Below, one piece after another: positions 30,526 through 39,437 of a DNA stretch of 64,000 bases (positions are counted from its first letter, which is position 1; each line of letters starts with the position of its first letter). The notes under the pieces are model-generated. The model was not told the origin of the DNA. It ran no database searches and saw nothing but the letters and a program-made list of their open reading frames with translations. A program made the translations under genes and the position numbers. The stretch covers positions 372,001 to 436,000 of the forward strand of contig NZ_JAGIQA010000002.1 in assembly GCF_017814975.1 (NCBI RefSeq), given 5' to 3'. Source of the stretch: Cupriavidus consociatus. GTDB lineage: Bacteria; Pseudomonadota; Gammaproteobacteria; Burkholderiales; Burkholderiaceae.

Positions 30526-30562
30526 CAAAAAGGGGCCGCGTGAGCGCATCACGCGGCCCTCT
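30526..30562. terminator. Intrinsic terminator between convergent genes
   Basis: Perfect 11-base arms GGGCCGCGTGA (30533-30543) and TCACGCGGCCC (30549-30559) enclose a five-base loop. On the minus strand a run of five T follows, so it best serves the YeiH-type gene. On the plus strand only TCTT follows. Confidence 0.8.
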
Positions 30563-30573
30563 TGCCAGACAAA

Positions 30574-31602
30574 CTAGGATCGCACCAGTACCAGCATGCC
30601 GTAGAACAGCAAGGCCAGGAACAGCGTCTCCAGTACCATCAGCGCCACCGGCTTCCAGCCTACGGACAGGATATCCTTGAGGTGAGTCTTCATGCCGATT
30701 GCCACCATGGCCATGACCAGGCACCACTGCGAAGCGAACTGCCCCGCCTTGACCAATCCGGCAGGCAACCAGCCTGTGCTGTTGATCGCTACCAGCACCG
30801 CAAACGCCACGGCAAACCACGGCAGCAGCGGCGGGCGCGGACCCTTTCCGGCTTCTCCCTGCGCCCGCTGATGCCGCTGCGACAACCACGCGGCCAGCGC
30901 GATCACCGGCAGCAGCATGGCGACACGCATCAGCTTGACCAGCGTGGCCGCATCGCCAGCTTCGTGCGAGATGCTGTAGCCGGCTCCCACCACCTGGGCC
31001 ACGTCATGGATGGTCCCGCCAATAAAGGCTCCGGCCTGCAAGGCTGGCAGGTCCAGCAGTTGCGCGATCATCGGGTACACCACCATCGCCATCGTCGACA
31101 GCGCGCTGACGGAGATCACCGTGAACAGCGTCGCGCGCTCCTTCAGCGGATGCTGGGGCATGGCAGCCGACAGGGCCAGTGCCGCGGAAGCCCCGCAGAT
31201 TGCCACAGCGCCGCCGGTGAGCAAGCCGAAGAACGTCTGGAATCCCATCAGCCGGGCCAGCACGATGCCGCACAGGATGGTGAGCGCCACCGCCAATATC
31301 ACCATGGCAACCGACTGCCAACCCAGCGCCGCCACCTGCGAGGCCGTAATGCGCAATCCCAGCAGGGCCACACCCAGCCGAAGCACCTGCTTGGCACTGA
31401 AGTCGATGCCCGAAGCACTGGAGGATTCCCGCGACAGGAAGTTCAGCGCCATGCCCAGTAGCAAGGCGAACAGCATCACCGGCGCCTGGTAATGCGCGGC
31501 GAGCGACATGGCCGCCACGGTTACCACCGCGCTGATGACCATGCCAGGCAGATAGCCCCGGACGGCGCTTATCAAGCTCGGATTCAGAAATCTTTCGGAC
31601 AT
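30574..31602 (-). CDS. YeiH/UPF0324-type putative sulfate exporter
   Basis: This 342-residue membrane protein has about ten hydrophobic helices. Typical family blocks are LFALLLGMALNFLS, AICGASAALALSA and AFIGGTIHDVAQVVGAG. It belongs to the YeiH/UPF0324 (Cons_hypoth698) family, annotated elsewhere as putative sulfate exporters. I use the ATG at 31602; the extended frame upstream lacks a ribosome site. The usual divergent LysR regulator is not present. The transported ion here is inference. Confidence 0.87.
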   Translation of the reverse strand: MSERFLNPSLISAVRGYLPGMVISAVVTVAAMSLAAHYQAPVMLFALLLGMALNFLSRESSSASGIDFSAKQVLRLGVALLGLRITASQVAALGWQSVAMVILAVALTILCGIVLARLMGFQTFFGLLTGGAVAICGASAALALSAAMPQHPLKERATLFTVISVSALSTMAMVVYPMIAQLLDLPALQAGAFIGGTIHDVAQVVGAGYSISHEAGDAATLVKLMRVAMLLPVIALAAWLSQRHQRAQGEAGKGPRPPLLPWFAVAFAVLVAINSTGWLPAGLVKAGQFASQWCLVMAMVAIGMKTHLKDILSVGWKPVALMVLETLFLALLFYGMLVLVRS

Positions 31603-32089
31603 CAATGTCTCTCCAATGCCCGCCATCTTCGCGAACCGGAAAACGCCGGCGGACACACTCTGCGATTTCCCATCCTGCAAGCATGCTGCAGCGATCCGGT
31701 TTCCGCCATGCAAAGGATGCCATCGGCTTTGCATTTGATGCCAGCGTCGCCAATGAGCGTCCCCCGAAGCACCTTGCTTCGGCAGTGATGGCGCGGTCGA
31801 AGGCCGGAGATCACCATCCTCGCGCTGCGGTTGCGGAATGCGCCCCAGGTTGGCGCATCGCGTCCGGAAGCAACGCCTGCACGATACACCGCTACCAGCG
31901 ATGTGGATCTTTGCCTACAGTAAAGGCGGCGGCAGTTGGCCAGTGCCGGCGGCGCCGCCTTCGCCGTCTGGTCGCGTCCGGGATGCCTGCCCGCCCGGGC
32001 TCCGCAGGTTCGATGCTGTCGCACCCGGCATGGGGGCGGGGCTTCGTCGCAGACCTTCGCCGTGGGCAGTTGCCGCCGGGTGCAAGCCA
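31603..32089. other. Divergent intergenic region
   Basis: This 487-bp region separates the YeiH-type gene from the VIT-like gene. It is lower in GC around 31610-31740. Frames read across it are short of recognisable sequence. I see no RNA gene or strong hairpin. Confidence 0.5.
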
Positions 32090-32767
32090 GTGTTGACTAC
32101 TTCCCTCGACCCCCACGCCGCCGAAGTGCGGCCGCGCCTGCTCGATACCGTCGACCGCGTATGCGAGATGTGCTTCGGCCTGTTCATGGCCCTGACCTTC
32201 GTAGGCGCGGTGTCGGCCGTTGGCGCCCCGGCAGATGCCCCACGCACGATGTTCTACACGGCGCTCGGCTGCAACCTGGCCTGGGGGCTGGCCGACGCCG
32301 TGATGTACCTGGTGCGCACGCTGACCGAGCGCGGGCGCAGGCTGTCCCTGGTCAACGCGGTTCGCAATGCCGGCGACCCCGCCGACGCCATTGCGCGCTT
32401 GCGTGATGCGCTTTCGCCGGCCTTGCGCACGCTGGTCGACGATGCCGAACTGGAAGCGATGCGAGGACGCATCGCCCGCCATGCCAATCCACCCGCGCGC
32501 CCGGCGCTGGGCACACAAGATCTCCTGGCAGCCGCCGGGATCTTCCTGCTGGTAGTGCTTGCCACGTTCCCGGTGGCCTTGCCCTTCATAGTGATTGCGG
32601 AAGTCTCTACCGCGCTGCTGGTATCGCGAGTGCTGACCATCCTGATGCTGTTCGGGGCCGGCATCGCACTTGGGCGCCATGCGGGCTTCGGCGGATGGAT
32701 AGCGGGGGCGGCGATGACGCTGGTCGGCATCGCACTGACCATGGCCATCATCGCGCTCGGAGGCTGA
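32090..32767 (+). CDS. VIT1/CCC1-like membrane protein
   Basis: This 225-residue protein starts at a GTG at 32090. Hydrophobic helices lie at about 22-44 and 55-70, followed by a soluble loop (80-145) and three C-terminal helices (about 148-222). The arrangement and the segment GCNLAWGLADAVMYLV resemble bacterial VIT-family proteins, which move iron or manganese in other lineages. Key metal-binding acids of the eukaryotic transporters are not obvious. It is followed two bases later by a putative outer-membrane protein gene, so they form a pair. Confidence 0.62.
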   Translation: MLTTSLDPHAAEVRPRLLDTVDRVCEMCFGLFMALTFVGAVSAVGAPADAPRTMFYTALGCNLAWGLADAVMYLVRTLTERGRRLSLVNAVRNAGDPADAIARLRDALSPALRTLVDDAELEAMRGRIARHANPPARPALGTQDLLAAAGIFLLVVLATFPVALPFIVIAEVSTALLVSRVLTILMLFGAGIALGRHAGFGGWIAGAAMTLVGIALTMAIIALGG

Positions 32768-32769
32768 CC

Positions 32770-33438
32770 ATGCAGGCAGGGGGAATGGCTGCACGACCGG
32801 CTGCACGACTGGCCCTGCGCTGGCTGGTGCTGGCCACGGCAACCGCGCCGCTACCGTTGCATGCCGCCGAAGACGCCGTCGCGCCCGCGGCGGCGGAGGC
32901 GCCGGCGTGGAGCGGCGGGGTCTCGGCTTACCTCAATCTGCCGCGCGGCAGCGAAGCCTACGTCACGGGCATCGCCATCGCCAAGCGCGGCGCCTTGCAC
33001 CTGGAGGCGCGCAGCAACTACGAAGGCATGGATGCGTACTCGTTCTTCGTCGGCTACAACCTGGGCTGGGGAGAGGCCCTGCGGCTGGATTTCACGCCGA
33101 TCCTGGGCGTGGTCACCGGCAGCACGCACAGCGTCGTGGGCGGGTTCGAGGCCACGCTGACCGGCCGCTATGCCGATGCCTATGTCGAGTTCGAGTATGT
33201 GCCGGACGCCGAGCCGTCCGGGTATGCCTATGCGTGGAGCGAACTGGCCTGGCGTCCCCGTGACTGGCTGCGGCTGGGCCTGGCGGCACAGCGCACGCGT
33301 GTGCCTGACAATGGCCGCAATTTGCAGCGGGGCGTGTTTGCGCAAGTGAAGGGCAAGCACATCTCCGGTGCGGTCTACTGGTTCAACCCCGCCGCGCACG
33401 ACCAGATCGCCGTGGTCTCCATCGGGCTGAGCTTCTGA
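32770..33438 (+). CDS. Putative outer-membrane beta-barrel protein
   Basis: This 222-residue protein has an N-terminal signal peptide (about 1-36, with ALRWLVLATATAPLPLHAA). The rest alternates polar and hydrophobic residues as in beta strands and ends in SIGLSF, with a C-terminal Phe typical of outer-membrane barrels. No family was recognised. The start at 32770 is two bases after the stop of the VIT-like gene, so translation is coupled. The two may act together in one process across the envelope. Confidence 0.65.
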   Translation: MQAGGMAARPAARLALRWLVLATATAPLPLHAAEDAVAPAAAEAPAWSGGVSAYLNLPRGSEAYVTGIAIAKRGALHLEARSNYEGMDAYSFFVGYNLGWGEALRLDFTPILGVVTGSTHSVVGGFEATLTGRYADAYVEFEYVPDAEPSGYAYAWSELAWRPRDWLRLGLAAQRTRVPDNGRNLQRGVFAQVKGKHISGAVYWFNPAAHDQIAVVSIGLSF

Positions 33439-33505
33439 GCCGTCCGGGCGCTCCACGTACGCTTCAGTACGGTTGGATCCAGACGCGTGCGGTTTGCATC
33501 GGCCG

Positions 33506-34054
33506 CTACCCGCACGCCTGCAGCGCCAGGGTCACCACGCGCAGCGTGGCATCGTCCGGACATGCGACGTCGGCAAATCCAAAATGTCTGGCCAGTCGCC
33601 GCATGCCGGTATTCGACGACAAGACATAGCCTTCCATGCATTGATAGCCGCGGCTGCGGGCGATGTCGATCAGCGTGCCGAGCAGCCGGCTGGCCAGCCC
33701 AAGCCTGTGCCAGTCATCGGCGACCGTTACCGCAAACTCGCAGGTATCGCTGCCCGGCGCCGCAGCGTAGCGCGCGCCACCCACAATGGCCGAAGCCTTG
33801 CCTTCCGCGGCAAGCGCCACCAGCGCAAACTCGCGCTCGGCCGAGGGATGCGTTGCTTGTTCGAGCATTGCTTCCGGCAGCTGCTGCATGGCAGCCATGA
33901 ATCTGGCATAGCGCGCATCGGCCGACAGCCTGTCGAATGCCGCCAACAGTCCGGCCTTGTCGTCTTCGGTGATCTCCCGCACCAGTACGTGCCGGCCGTC
34001 TCGCAGGGGCACGTTGAGCGGCAAGAAGCTTGTCGCTTCAGACTTCTCTTGCAT
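33506..34054 (-). CDS. GNAT-family N-acetyltransferase
   Basis: This 182-residue protein has the GNAT fold, with a degenerate acetyl-CoA loop in VTVADDWHRLGLASRLLGTLIDIARSRG (about 115-142). The sequence resembles the acetyltransferase module at the C-terminus of Pat/acyl-CoA synthetase proteins. It could acetylate a protein lysine or a small amine. I use the ATG at 34054. It lies near acetate kinase and phosphate acetyltransferase genes on the same strand, but no direct link is shown. Confidence 0.78.
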   Translation of the reverse strand: MQEKSEATSFLPLNVPLRDGRHVLVREITEDDKAGLLAAFDRLSADARYARFMAAMQQLPEAMLEQATHPSAEREFALVALAAEGKASAIVGGARYAAAPGSDTCEFAVTVADDWHRLGLASRLLGTLIDIARSRGYQCMEGYVLSSNTGMRRLARHFGFADVACPDDATLRVVTLALQACG

Positions 34055-34256
34055 GGCAACGTTGTTATCTGGAAAGAAAGCCGGTTCGTTGAATCGATCC
34101 GCGCCGCATTGGAAACCTGGCAATCCGGCGCGCGGTCCCGGCGTCACCGCTCGACAAGCCGCTCGCGCCACGAACTGTCGCGACTTCGAGAACCCGAATG
34201 GCAAGCTGCCTTGCCAGGCATGGAACCACCCGCACGCAGCCCATGCCATCGCCGCG

Positions 34257-34523
34257 CTAGTACTTGATGTCTCTTGCTGTCTCGCGGCCTTGCTGCTTTG
34301 CCTGCCGTTTGTCTTGCCGGCAATTGGGATTGCTTTGCTGGTCCGCCGCACGACAGTCTTGCTTCGTCTGCCTGGCGTCCTGACGTGTTTCCTGGCGGAC
34401 GTCACGGCCGGCACGGCGCTGCTGTGCCTGCTCCGTCGCCCATGCGACGCTGACAAACGCGACATTGGCAAGGACCAACGATGCCACCATGGAAACCAGC
34501 CGCGGAGGATAGGAATGGAACAT
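34257..34523 (-). CDS. Small secreted Arg/Gln-rich protein
   Basis: This 88-residue protein has a signal peptide (SMVASLVLANVAFVSVAWA, cleavage near residue 30). The mature part is very rich in Arg, Gln and Lys and has two cysteines. A GGAGG lies before the ATG at 34523. No family was recognised. It is probably periplasmic. Confidence 0.6.
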   Translation of the reverse strand: MFHSYPPRLVSMVASLVLANVAFVSVAWATEQAQQRRAGRDVRQETRQDARQTKQDCRAADQQSNPNCRQDKRQAKQQGRETARDIKY

Positions 34524-34750
34524 GTCGCCTCCCTGATGGATCGGCCTTGTGCCGTCAATCCACTTTAGCTTCCGCGCGAAAGCTTGGCTAGCTGGTACCT
34601 TCGCGCATGACCCCGGCCTGATCCGGCGCGCCGGCCATGCCAACGGCAGAAAGCGGCCAGTGCTGCGAGCGGCACCTCCTTGCTCGATTCCCGGTCATTG
34701 CCAGTGCGCCGTGCATGAACATGCCGTGCCTTGATTGGCGATGACAGTGG

Positions 34751-35941
34751 TTATTGTGTGGACGCTGCGAGGGCCTCCCTGGTATGCCGGGCAATCATCA
34801 GTTCCTCGTTGGTCGGGATGACCCAGACCGGAACACGGCCCGAAGCCAGGCTGATGCGCGGCCCGTCGCTCGCGTTCGCCGCAGCATCGACGCTCACGCC
34901 GAGCCATGCAGCAAGCTGGCATACGCGCTCGCGGATCGGCGCGGCATGCTCGCCAATGCCCGCGGTGAAGACCAGCGCGTCCAGCCCCTGCGCTGCGGCG
35001 GCCAGCGAGCCAAGTTCCCGGGCGATGCGGTACGTGTACAACTCGACGGCAAAGCGGGCCTGCACATCGTCGCTGCCGAGCAGCGCGCGCATATCGCTCG
35101 ACAGGCCCGAGACGCCAAGCAGGCCGGACTTGCGGTAGATCAGGTCCTCGATGGCGTGGGCGTCCATGCCGAGTTCGCTGATCAGGTACAGGATCACGCC
35201 CGGGTCGAGGCTGCCGCAGCGGGTTCCCATCGGCAGGCCGTCCACCGCGGTAAAGCCCATGGTACTGGCCACGCTGCGCCCCGCGACCAGCGCGCACATG
35301 CTGCTGCCGTTGCCGAGGTGTGCCACCACCGTGCGGCCCGCGGCCGCGCCCGCATCGACGCTCGGGAGGACGCTCGCGATGTACTCGTAGGACAGTCCGT
35401 GAAAGCCGTAGCGCCTGACGCCTCGCCCGGTGATTTCCACTGGCAACGCGAAGGCCTGCGCCACTTCCGGCTGCGCCCGGTGGAAGGCGGTATCGAAACA
35501 GGCGACCTGCGGCAGCTCCGGACGCCGCTCGGCGAGGATGCGGATCGGCTTGAGGTTGTGGGGCTGGTGCAAGGGGGCGAGCGGGCAAAGCGTGTCCAGC
35601 TCGGCCAGCAGCGCCTCGGTCACCCTTGCCGGCTGGGTGAAGCGTACCCCGCCATGCACCACCCGGTGCCCCACCGCGCCCAGCGTATGCCCCTCGCCGT
35701 GGCCGCGCAGAAAGTCCGCCAGGAACGCGATGGCACCCTCGTGCCCGAGCTCGGTGCCCGCGTCCCATCGCCGGGACTCGATCTCGGCTCCTGCCGCGTC
35801 GGTGGCGCGGAACGCCGGCGCCGTATAGAGGCCCTCGAGGCTGCCGCGCAGGACAAGTCTCAGCGCATCGTCATGGGTCTGGTAGGCACAGTACTTGATG
35901 CTCGACGAACCCGCATTCAGGACCAGGATCACTTCGGCCAT
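34751..35941 (-). CDS. ackA: Acetate kinase
   Basis: This 396-residue ASKHA-fold kinase interconverts acetate + ATP and acetyl phosphate. Visible motifs are VLNAGSSSIKY (about 6-16), GHRVVHGG with the substrate-binding Arg (about 91-98), the catalytic Asp in CFDTAFH (about 147), HLGNGSSMCA (about 207) and TAGIGEH (about 326). It starts four bases after the stop of the phosphate acetyltransferase gene. With Pta it makes or consumes acetyl phosphate, and it may gain ATP from acetyl-CoA. Confidence 0.94.
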   Translation of the reverse strand: MAEVILVLNAGSSSIKYCAYQTHDDALRLVLRGSLEGLYTAPAFRATDAAGAEIESRRWDAGTELGHEGAIAFLADFLRGHGEGHTLGAVGHRVVHGGVRFTQPARVTEALLAELDTLCPLAPLHQPHNLKPIRILAERRPELPQVACFDTAFHRAQPEVAQAFALPVEITGRGVRRYGFHGLSYEYIASVLPSVDAGAAAGRTVVAHLGNGSSMCALVAGRSVASTMGFTAVDGLPMGTRCGSLDPGVILYLISELGMDAHAIEDLIYRKSGLLGVSGLSSDMRALLGSDDVQARFAVELYTYRIARELGSLAAAAQGLDALVFTAGIGEHAAPIRERVCQLAAWLGVSVDAAANASDGPRISLASGRVPVWVIPTNEELMIARHTREALAASTQ

Positions 35942-35945
35942 GGCA

Positions 35946-36908
35946 TCACCCCGCCACCTGGCCGGACTCGCGGCGTGCCCTGGCCACCAGCGCGGCCACC
36001 GCGCACGACGCCAGCCGGGTCGTGACGGAGTCGGCCCGGCTGGTCAGGATGACAGGCACCCGCGCGCCCAGCACGATGCCCGCGGCGTCGGCGCCAGCCA
36101 GGAAGGTCAGGCTCTTGGCAAGCATGTTGCCGGCGTCCAGGTCCGGCACCAGCAAGACATTGGCGCGGCCCGCCACCGGTGAATCGATCTTCTTGATCCG
36201 CGCGGCATCCAGGTTGATGGCGTTGTCCAGGGCAAGCGGCCCGTCGACGATGGCGCCGGTGATCTGGTGGCGGTCGACCATCTTGCACAACGCAGCGGCA
36301 TCCAGCGTGGATGGCACCTTGGGGTTGACCGTCTCCATCGCCGAAAGGATCGCCACGCGCACCTCCTCGACCCGCAAGGCATGGGCCAGGTCGATCGCGT
36401 TCTGCAGGATGTCGGCCTTTTCGGTCAGGGTCGGGGCGATGTTGACGGCAGCGTCGGTGACGATCAGGGCGTCGTCGTGCCCGGGCACGTCCATCACAAA
36501 GCAGTGGCTGATGCGCCGGGCGGTGCGCAGGCCGCTGTCCCCCTTGACCACGGCGCCCATCAGCTCGTCGGTATGCAAGCTGCCCTTCATCAGGGCCTCG
36601 GCCTTGCTCTCGCGCACCAGCTGCACGGCGGCGGCCGCCGCCGCATGGCTGTGCGCGGCATCGACGATCGGATATTCGCGAATGTCGATGCCGGCTTCAC
36701 GGGCGGCATCCTCGATGCGCGAACGCGGCCCGACCAGGATCGGCGCGATCAGGCCCAGCCGGGCGGCCTCCACGGCGCCTTCCAGTGAAGAGCGGTCGCA
36801 TGGATGCGCGACTGCGGTCGGCGTGGGCGGCATGGTCTTGCAGTAGTCAATCAAACGCTGGTACTTCTCATGCTTGGCGTTCACGGTTTGCTCCTGCGTC
36901 AGGTTCAT
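35946..36908 (-). CDS. pta: Phosphate acetyltransferase, short form
   Basis: This 320-residue enzyme of the phosphate acetyl/butyryltransferase family exchanges CoA for phosphate on an acyl group. Family blocks include MKGSLHTDELMGAVVKGDSGLRT (about 107-129), ALIVTDAAVNIAPTL and VPDLDAGNMLAKSL (about 254-267). It lacks the N-terminal DRTGG and P-loop domains of long Pta. Two starts are possible: ATG at 36908, or GTG at 36884, which has a better-placed GGAG. It sits between the DUF3141 gene and ackA in one minus-strand operon. Butyryl or other acyl groups cannot be ruled out. Confidence 0.88.
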   Translation of the reverse strand: MNLTQEQTVNAKHEKYQRLIDYCKTMPPTPTAVAHPCDRSSLEGAVEAARLGLIAPILVGPRSRIEDAAREAGIDIREYPIVDAAHSHAAAAAAVQLVRESKAEALMKGSLHTDELMGAVVKGDSGLRTARRISHCFVMDVPGHDDALIVTDAAVNIAPTLTEKADILQNAIDLAHALRVEEVRVAILSAMETVNPKVPSTLDAAALCKMVDRHQITGAIVDGPLALDNAINLDAARIKKIDSPVAGRANVLLVPDLDAGNMLAKSLTFLAGADAAGIVLGARVPVILTSRADSVTTRLASCAVAALVARARRESGQVAG

Positions 36909-36950
36909 CGGTGTCGGCCGGCAGCAACGGCTGCGCCCGCCGACGACCCG

Positions 36951-39272
36951 CTACGATGCGCGGGTGAGCGGCACGGCCGCGCCGCGCACGCGCTCCGGCC
37001 TGGCGCCGAGCACGGTGCGGATCCGCTCGAGCATTGCCGCCTGCTCTACGGTGGGCGTGGCGCCGAGCACGCGATCATCGGTACGCAGCTTCTCCGCCAG
37101 CGCCTGCAGCCGCTGGCGGTCGGCCTGGTGCCTGAGCAAGGCCGGCAGCGTCGCGAGCGCCTCCTCGGGCGCGTAGCGCGCGATCAGCTCCTGCCGGCCG
37201 CGGACCCTGCGCCAGGCGTCCGGCTCCAGTTCCGGCAACAGATCCGCATAGTCCGTGACCAGCTCCTTGCGCAGCTCCAGCCTGGACAGCGGCAGCGGCT
37301 CGCCCTTGCGGCTCAGCAGGCAGGCCAGCCGGGCGATGGCTTCGGCGTACCCGCCTTGTCCGGCCGCGGCCAGCGCCGCCTTGACTTCCGGCAGGTCGCG
37401 CGGGTCGGTCGCCGCCGGTGTGCCCGCATGCGCGGCAGGCTCGCTCTTTGGCTGGAACGGGAACAGGTTGGCGTACACGTTGAAGAAGGTGTACTCGGTC
37501 ATCGCATCGCGCACGGCCCGGTATGCGTCCAGTCCGGCGCTGAGCATTTCCGCGCCCGCCTGTTCCTGCTGCCGCAGCGGATGATCCGGTTCCAGCGCTT
37601 GCCGGTTGGCCTTGATCGCGTCGGCGGCAGGCTTCAGCCATGCCATCCACGGATTCAGGTCCGAGAACAGCCAGTTCTGCATGCGGAGCGGATGGAATTC
37701 GCGCAGCATCCGCGCTGTCATCTCGTTGGACATCGCCTGGACGTAAGGCTGCGCAAACAGCTCGTAGGCGCGCTGCGTAAAGTCCGACAGGTTCGCGACG
37801 GTCTCGAAGGGCCGCTCGTCGACGCGCCCAAAGCGGTTAAGCCTGCTGGCGATCTCCTCGAGCGAATGCTCCTCGAACTCGACCTCGTACTCCACGCCAT
37901 CGCTGCCCTTGCGCTCATGGATGACCATGCCGTAGAGCCCCGGCGGCAGCAGCTCGATGCTCTTGAGCACCGAGACGATCTGGGCGTGCTCCTTCTGCGC
38001 GACCTTGCCGGAGACGAAGATGCCGAGATGGCCGACACTGCGATGCATCATGCCGACGATCACCTGGCCGCGAGTCTTGATCTCCTCGGTACTGCCGTAG
38101 ATGTCCACCACCCAGTTGAATGCCTGCTGCGGCGGCGTGATGTTGTCGCCCATCGAGGCAAACAGCACGATGGGCGAGCGGATCTCGCGCAGGTCGAACG
38201 CCTTGCCGCCGGCGTTCCTGACGTCACCGCCCCAGAGCTTGTTGCCGACGAACAGATTGCGCGTGATCCATTCGATCTCCTCGCGGTTCATCAGGTAGTA
38301 GCCGCCCCACCAGCGTTCGAACTCCAGAAAGCGCGGCGGCTCGGTATCGGCCTTCCGGTACAGGTTGTAGTACTTGTCCCAGAGACTGTTGGCAGGATTC
38401 AGGTTCTCGAAATTCTGGACCAGCCAGGCGCCATCGAACTTGCCGTTGCCGAGGTCCGCCGTGAACGAGGCCAGCCAGGTGCCGCCAAGGAGCCCGCCGG
38501 AATAGCGCATCGGGTTGTCGCCTTCGCTTTCGCTCCAGGCACCGCTCCAGTACGACATCGGCGCGCCGTTGATCACGATCGGGCCGGTGTCGTCGGGATC
38601 CGAGGCGCCCAGCATCATCGCGGCCCAACCTCCCTGGCAATTGCCGATGATGGCAGGCTTGGGGCTGCGCGGATGCAGCGCACGCACCTTCTTGACGAAC
38701 TGCTGCTCGGCCTCGCACACGTCCAGCAGGGTCTGCCCCGGCTCGGGATCGCGGAAGAAGATGACGAAATACACGGGATGGCCGGCACGCATTGCCACGC
38801 CGACCTGCGAGTCGTCCTTGAAGCCGCCGATGCCCGGCCCATGGCCCGCGCGCGGATCAATGATGACGTAGGGCCGGCGGCTGTCATCGATCGTCACGCC
38901 CTCAGGCGCCGTGATCTTCAGCAGCGCATAGTTGACCGGCCGCTCGAAGTGGCGCCCGTCCATGACCGTCTCGTAGCCGAAATGCAGGACCGGCTTGAGC
39001 CCCTGCATGGTATTTTCGACAAAGTTGTTGCCCCGCTGCCTGAGCGTGTCCCAGAACAGGATGGCGCGCTGCATGCTGTCGATGGCATAGGCATAGCCGC
39101 TCATCGGATCCATGCCGGCCATCGGCGTGGACGGACCGGTCCCCGGCGCGCCAACGGCTTGCTGCACGCGGCCGCCATAGGCCTCCTGCGCATTCTTCAG
39201 GCGCTTTTGCAGCACCATGCCGGTCTTGAGGCCAACTTCACGCGCGTGAACCAGTTGCTTTGCTGCATCCAT
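36951..39272 (-). CDS. DUF3141 protein, PHA-synthase-like alpha/beta hydrolase
   Basis: This 773-residue protein carries an alpha/beta-hydrolase core (about 95-440). A GxCxGG nucleophile box appears as GNCQGGW (Cys212), with an acid in SMGDNITPP (Asp376) and a histidine in SVGHLGIF (His415). This Cys-Asp-His set mirrors the lipase-like box of polyhydroxyalkanoate synthases. The C-terminal 330 residues are helical and unassigned. It is the first gene of an operon with pta and ackA, an arrangement seen with DUF3141 genes elsewhere. Its reaction is unknown; acyl-CoA polymerase, depolymerase or thioesterase activity would all fit. Confidence 0.85.
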   Translation of the reverse strand: MDAAKQLVHAREVGLKTGMVLQKRLKNAQEAYGGRVQQAVGAPGTGPSTPMAGMDPMSGYAYAIDSMQRAILFWDTLRQRGNNFVENTMQGLKPVLHFGYETVMDGRHFERPVNYALLKITAPEGVTIDDSRRPYVIIDPRAGHGPGIGGFKDDSQVGVAMRAGHPVYFVIFFRDPEPGQTLLDVCEAEQQFVKKVRALHPRSPKPAIIGNCQGGWAAMMLGASDPDDTGPIVINGAPMSYWSGAWSESEGDNPMRYSGGLLGGTWLASFTADLGNGKFDGAWLVQNFENLNPANSLWDKYYNLYRKADTEPPRFLEFERWWGGYYLMNREEIEWITRNLFVGNKLWGGDVRNAGGKAFDLREIRSPIVLFASMGDNITPPQQAFNWVVDIYGSTEEIKTRGQVIVGMMHRSVGHLGIFVSGKVAQKEHAQIVSVLKSIELLPPGLYGMVIHERKGSDGVEYEVEFEEHSLEEIASRLNRFGRVDERPFETVANLSDFTQRAYELFAQPYVQAMSNEMTARMLREFHPLRMQNWLFSDLNPWMAWLKPAADAIKANRQALEPDHPLRQQEQAGAEMLSAGLDAYRAVRDAMTEYTFFNVYANLFPFQPKSEPAAHAGTPAATDPRDLPEVKAALAAAGQGGYAEAIARLACLLSRKGEPLPLSRLELRKELVTDYADLLPELEPDAWRRVRGRQELIARYAPEEALATLPALLRHQADRQRLQALAEKLRTDDRVLGATPTVEQAAMLERIRTVLGARPERVRGAAVPLTRAS

Positions 39273-39437
39273 GCCGTTCTCCGCTGAAAATTCTGTCAGA
39301 GGGAGGCCAGGAAGCGGGTCGGTTCATCACGGCAATACCATATTGACCACGCCCCGGCCACGCAAGCCAGGAAAGAAGCCCGCCTGGGTGGCGGGCCTCG
39401 CATGTCCTGGAATGATTCCGGGCTGCTTTCCGGACTG

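Noticed and set aside
36804-39287. Plus-strand open frame of 827 codons opposite the DUF3141 gene.
   Set aside because: Low-complexity antisense translation; the minus-strand protein has catalytic motifs and fits an operon.
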